From NCBI GenBank assembly GCA_027924585.1, contig BSBM01000320.1:1369501-1433500 (forward strand): a DNA stretch of 64,000 nt, written 5' to 3'. The notes beneath the pieces were generated by a model. It had not been told where the DNA came from. It was given only the letters and a program-made list of their open reading frames with translations, and did not search any database. The stretch's first letter is position 1. Every line of letters begins with the position of its first letter. A program made the translations under genes and the position numbers. Positions 61,801 through 64,000 of the stretch are shown here, in pieces. This DNA is from Larix kaempferi (lineage: Eukaryota > Streptophyta > Pinopsida > Pinales > Pinaceae).

Positions 61801-62626
61801 AGTATACCATATAAACATAAGCGCAGCACCATCTAAAATGCTCCTCCCAATATATATCAATGCTCCATTTCCAAGCTTCCTAATGACCTGGCAAGTTTCA
61901 AATCTTGCGTGATTCTTTTTTCTGTGTAAATGTTTCCCTTGAACATGGTCTGGAAATATGCTAGAGAGACTTGAATCCTGGTGGAGGCAATAGCAGTTCC
62001 CCACATTCACCTCCTTGCTATCACCAACCACCTCCCTACATTCACTGACCTATCAAGCCACTATTGATGGCTTGTTGTTTTGAGTGGGTAATGTTCAAGG
62101 ATAAAACCTAAGTCCATGCTAGGTATTAATGTTGTCACGGGTTGGTAGTTTTACACTACATCTGTTGCTAAGGAATTTTCAATGATCATAGTGTATCTGT
62201 TTATAGTGACCTTGATAAGTTAATTTTATTACTTCATAACAAATAACCACAAAAGTAGGTCAAGAAGACTAAGGGAGTACATCCAACATGGGTAAAAAGT
62301 CAGAGCACAAGAACAAATCTTAGATCAACAATTTTTTTAGCTAAAAGTTAAATGTCTAGCTAAGGGAATATATAAAATATGGTGCAAGTACCAGAAGGAT
62401 GCCAGAAACTAAAATGTGTTGGTGTTGCATCAAAGAGAGGATGTCAAATCCTATTGGAATTGGTTGCTAAGGACGAGGGAGAGAGCTATGAATCAATTTC
62501 CTCATGGAATTCATCAATGACTATGAAAGCGCCAATGCACTGGGGGATGATATCCTCTCAGGAGTAGTCATGGATGAGAGATATGGATTCTCTATCCGGT
62601 TGAGATCGAAAGAGTGAGGAAGTCCA

Positions 62627-64000
62627 TGTAATATCCCAACTTTTTGACTAACTATGTTATGATGTTATATTGGGCTACGGCCCCAGCATATGTGATTTAT
62701 TATTGGGCATAAGCCGTAGCATCTTTTGATCTATGTTCTCATGAGTTGATATATATTGGGCAGGTACTTTGATTGTTTCATTTTTTATTATATACTGGGC
62801 AGGAAAACCCGAATGGATAAACTTATGTTGTGATTCAGTTACAATTATGATATACTGAGATTTTTATGTTACCTTATACTGTGCAGAGTATGATTCACAT
62901 GGATGATTATTTAGTGTGTTGAGCATGGACTCAGAAACACAGGAATGACCTATATACTGGTCCTAAGCCCCGATATATTTAGAGGATTCTTATTTCGTAC
63001 TGGTCCTAAGCCCCGATGTACGTTGAGTGTTGGGCATAAGCCGTGGAGCACTCCAAGCTTGAAAGAAAATGAATACCGGATCCAAGGCCACTTAAATATC
63101 CTAGATGTGCCTCACAACCACATTCTATCTCCAGTGTTGAGCATAGGCTCTGGAATTACACTAACGTAACGCCCATGTGAGAGTGTTGAGCTAAAAGGCT
63201 CCGAAGAGCACTCGGGGTTACTAGATCTCAAGTGTTGAGTCGGGAGGACTCTGAATATCACTTGTGTGTTTTATCACAACTATTCGACTTGATTAAATAA
63301 ATCTTATTATCATCAAATACTGCAGGAACTACCATGTTAAAACGAGGGAATCTGACATGCAAAGGGAGAGACTAGAGGTGCCTTTACCAGCTTACCGAAA
63401 CCGTCCAAAGAAGTGGACCCTTTCCTTAAAAAGAATGAAAAGAAGCATCATGTGAAACAAAATGCTTAAGGACCACAAAGCTAAGTATTATTATTTAGGA
63501 TTTTCAATATATAATATTGTTATTTATTATATATATACTTATGCATAAGTGGGCTGCCACTTACTAATTATTATTTATTAATATTTAGATAGAATTGTAA
63601 TTTTTATATTATTATTATTATAAAAAAGATTAAAGATCAAAAACACTTTAGTAAAACAAAGTTGAGAAGTCCTAGTTCCAAAAATAACTAGCAGTTAGAT
63701 AAGCAAATACTCTTTTATAATTTAAAATTATTTTGAAGAAACCAGTGAATTCCAACAGTCCTAGTTCAAGATTTTTCCTACTTAAGGAGGACAGACCCCG
63801 AAGTTTGGGGGATATTTTCTTTTAGTATTATGATGTCAAGACAAACTCTCTGTTCAAAGAAGTGAACCTTCCCACATCAATTTTCCAGATATGAACTAGC
63901 TACATATCTAAGGCCTCTACCTCTCAGTTTGCATGTTAGAACCAGCTTGGGGGGATTCCTACTGAACCAGGAACGGTTGTAGAATCATGGTTGGGTGGAA
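62627..64000 (+). mobile_element. LTR-like element A, unit 3 copy (partial, cut by window end)
   Basis: It starts TGTAATATCCC after an intact GTCCA target copy (62622-62626) and runs off the window. The five hairpin modules are present at about 62914-63264. Whether it carries the hAT cannot be seen, because the insertion site would lie beyond 64000. Confidence 0.85.

Larger units (their letters stand above)
58260..64000. repeat. Tandem segmental duplication, unit 3 (partial, cut by window end)
   Basis: This is the third copy, matching 1-5740 of unit 1 and 35021-40740 of unit 2. It retains the 50-bp block deleted from unit 2 and is closer to unit 1 over the first kilobase, yet it shares other variants with unit 2 (for example near 1770, 1863 and 2312 in unit 1 numbering). 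It ends inside LTR-like element A. The RRM gene, LTR B and the hAT site of this unit lie beyond the window. Confidence 0.93.

Overview
This looks like plant nuclear DNA: AT-rich, gene-poor and dominated by transposable-element relics. Large LTR-type elements, a CACTA-type end, a plant-style hAT element, a LINE relic and a PABPN1-like RRM gene all fit a seed plant with a large genome. A gymnosperm is my guess, but nothing here fixes the species. No bacterial operon, CRISPR array, rRNA or intact tRNA is visible.

The dominant structure is a head-to-tail tandem array of one segment of about 23.3 kb. Unit 1 spans 1-35020, unit 2 spans 35021-58259, and unit 3 starts at 58260 and is cut by the window end. 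The three units differ by only a few substitutions per kb plus discrete indels, and the joints are seamless. Unit 1 is longer because it carries an 11,545-bp hAT-superfamily transposon (6565-18109). This element has 16-bp perfect terminal inverted repeats and an 8-bp target duplication, and the exact empty site survives in unit 2 at 41527-41534. The hAT therefore either inserted after the duplication or was lost precisely from unit 2. Its interior is decayed: a transposase relic with five stops, a LINE reverse-transcriptase relic, a foldback repeat, and 40/41-bp tandem repeats near both ends.

Layout of each unit, in order: (a) about 4.3 kb of non-genic sequence with an 82-bp tandem duplication, ending in an unrecognised coding relic; (b) LTR-like element A, starting TGTAATATCCC and ending GGGACATTACA with a 5-bp GTCCA target duplication, which splits that relic and hosts the hAT in unit 1; (c) 2.5 kb of retroelement-like sequence; (d) a CACTA-type left end, whose body is interrupted by LTR-like element B of the same family as A; (e) AT-rich repeat-bearing sequence; (f) an intact single-exon PABPN1-like RNA-binding protein gene on the minus strand, identical in units 1 and 2; (g) a cluster of about 80-bp coding-like repeats; (h) a fragment matching the start of the GPI-anchor enzyme PIG-W/GWT1, on the minus strand.

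Relative order read from nesting and sharing: CACTA-like element, then LTR B into it (LTR A independently), then amplification of the 23-kb unit, then (on the simpler reading) hAT insertion into unit 1, plus small unit-specific deletions. The only clearly intact cellular gene is the RRM protein, so the array has multiplied its copy number.
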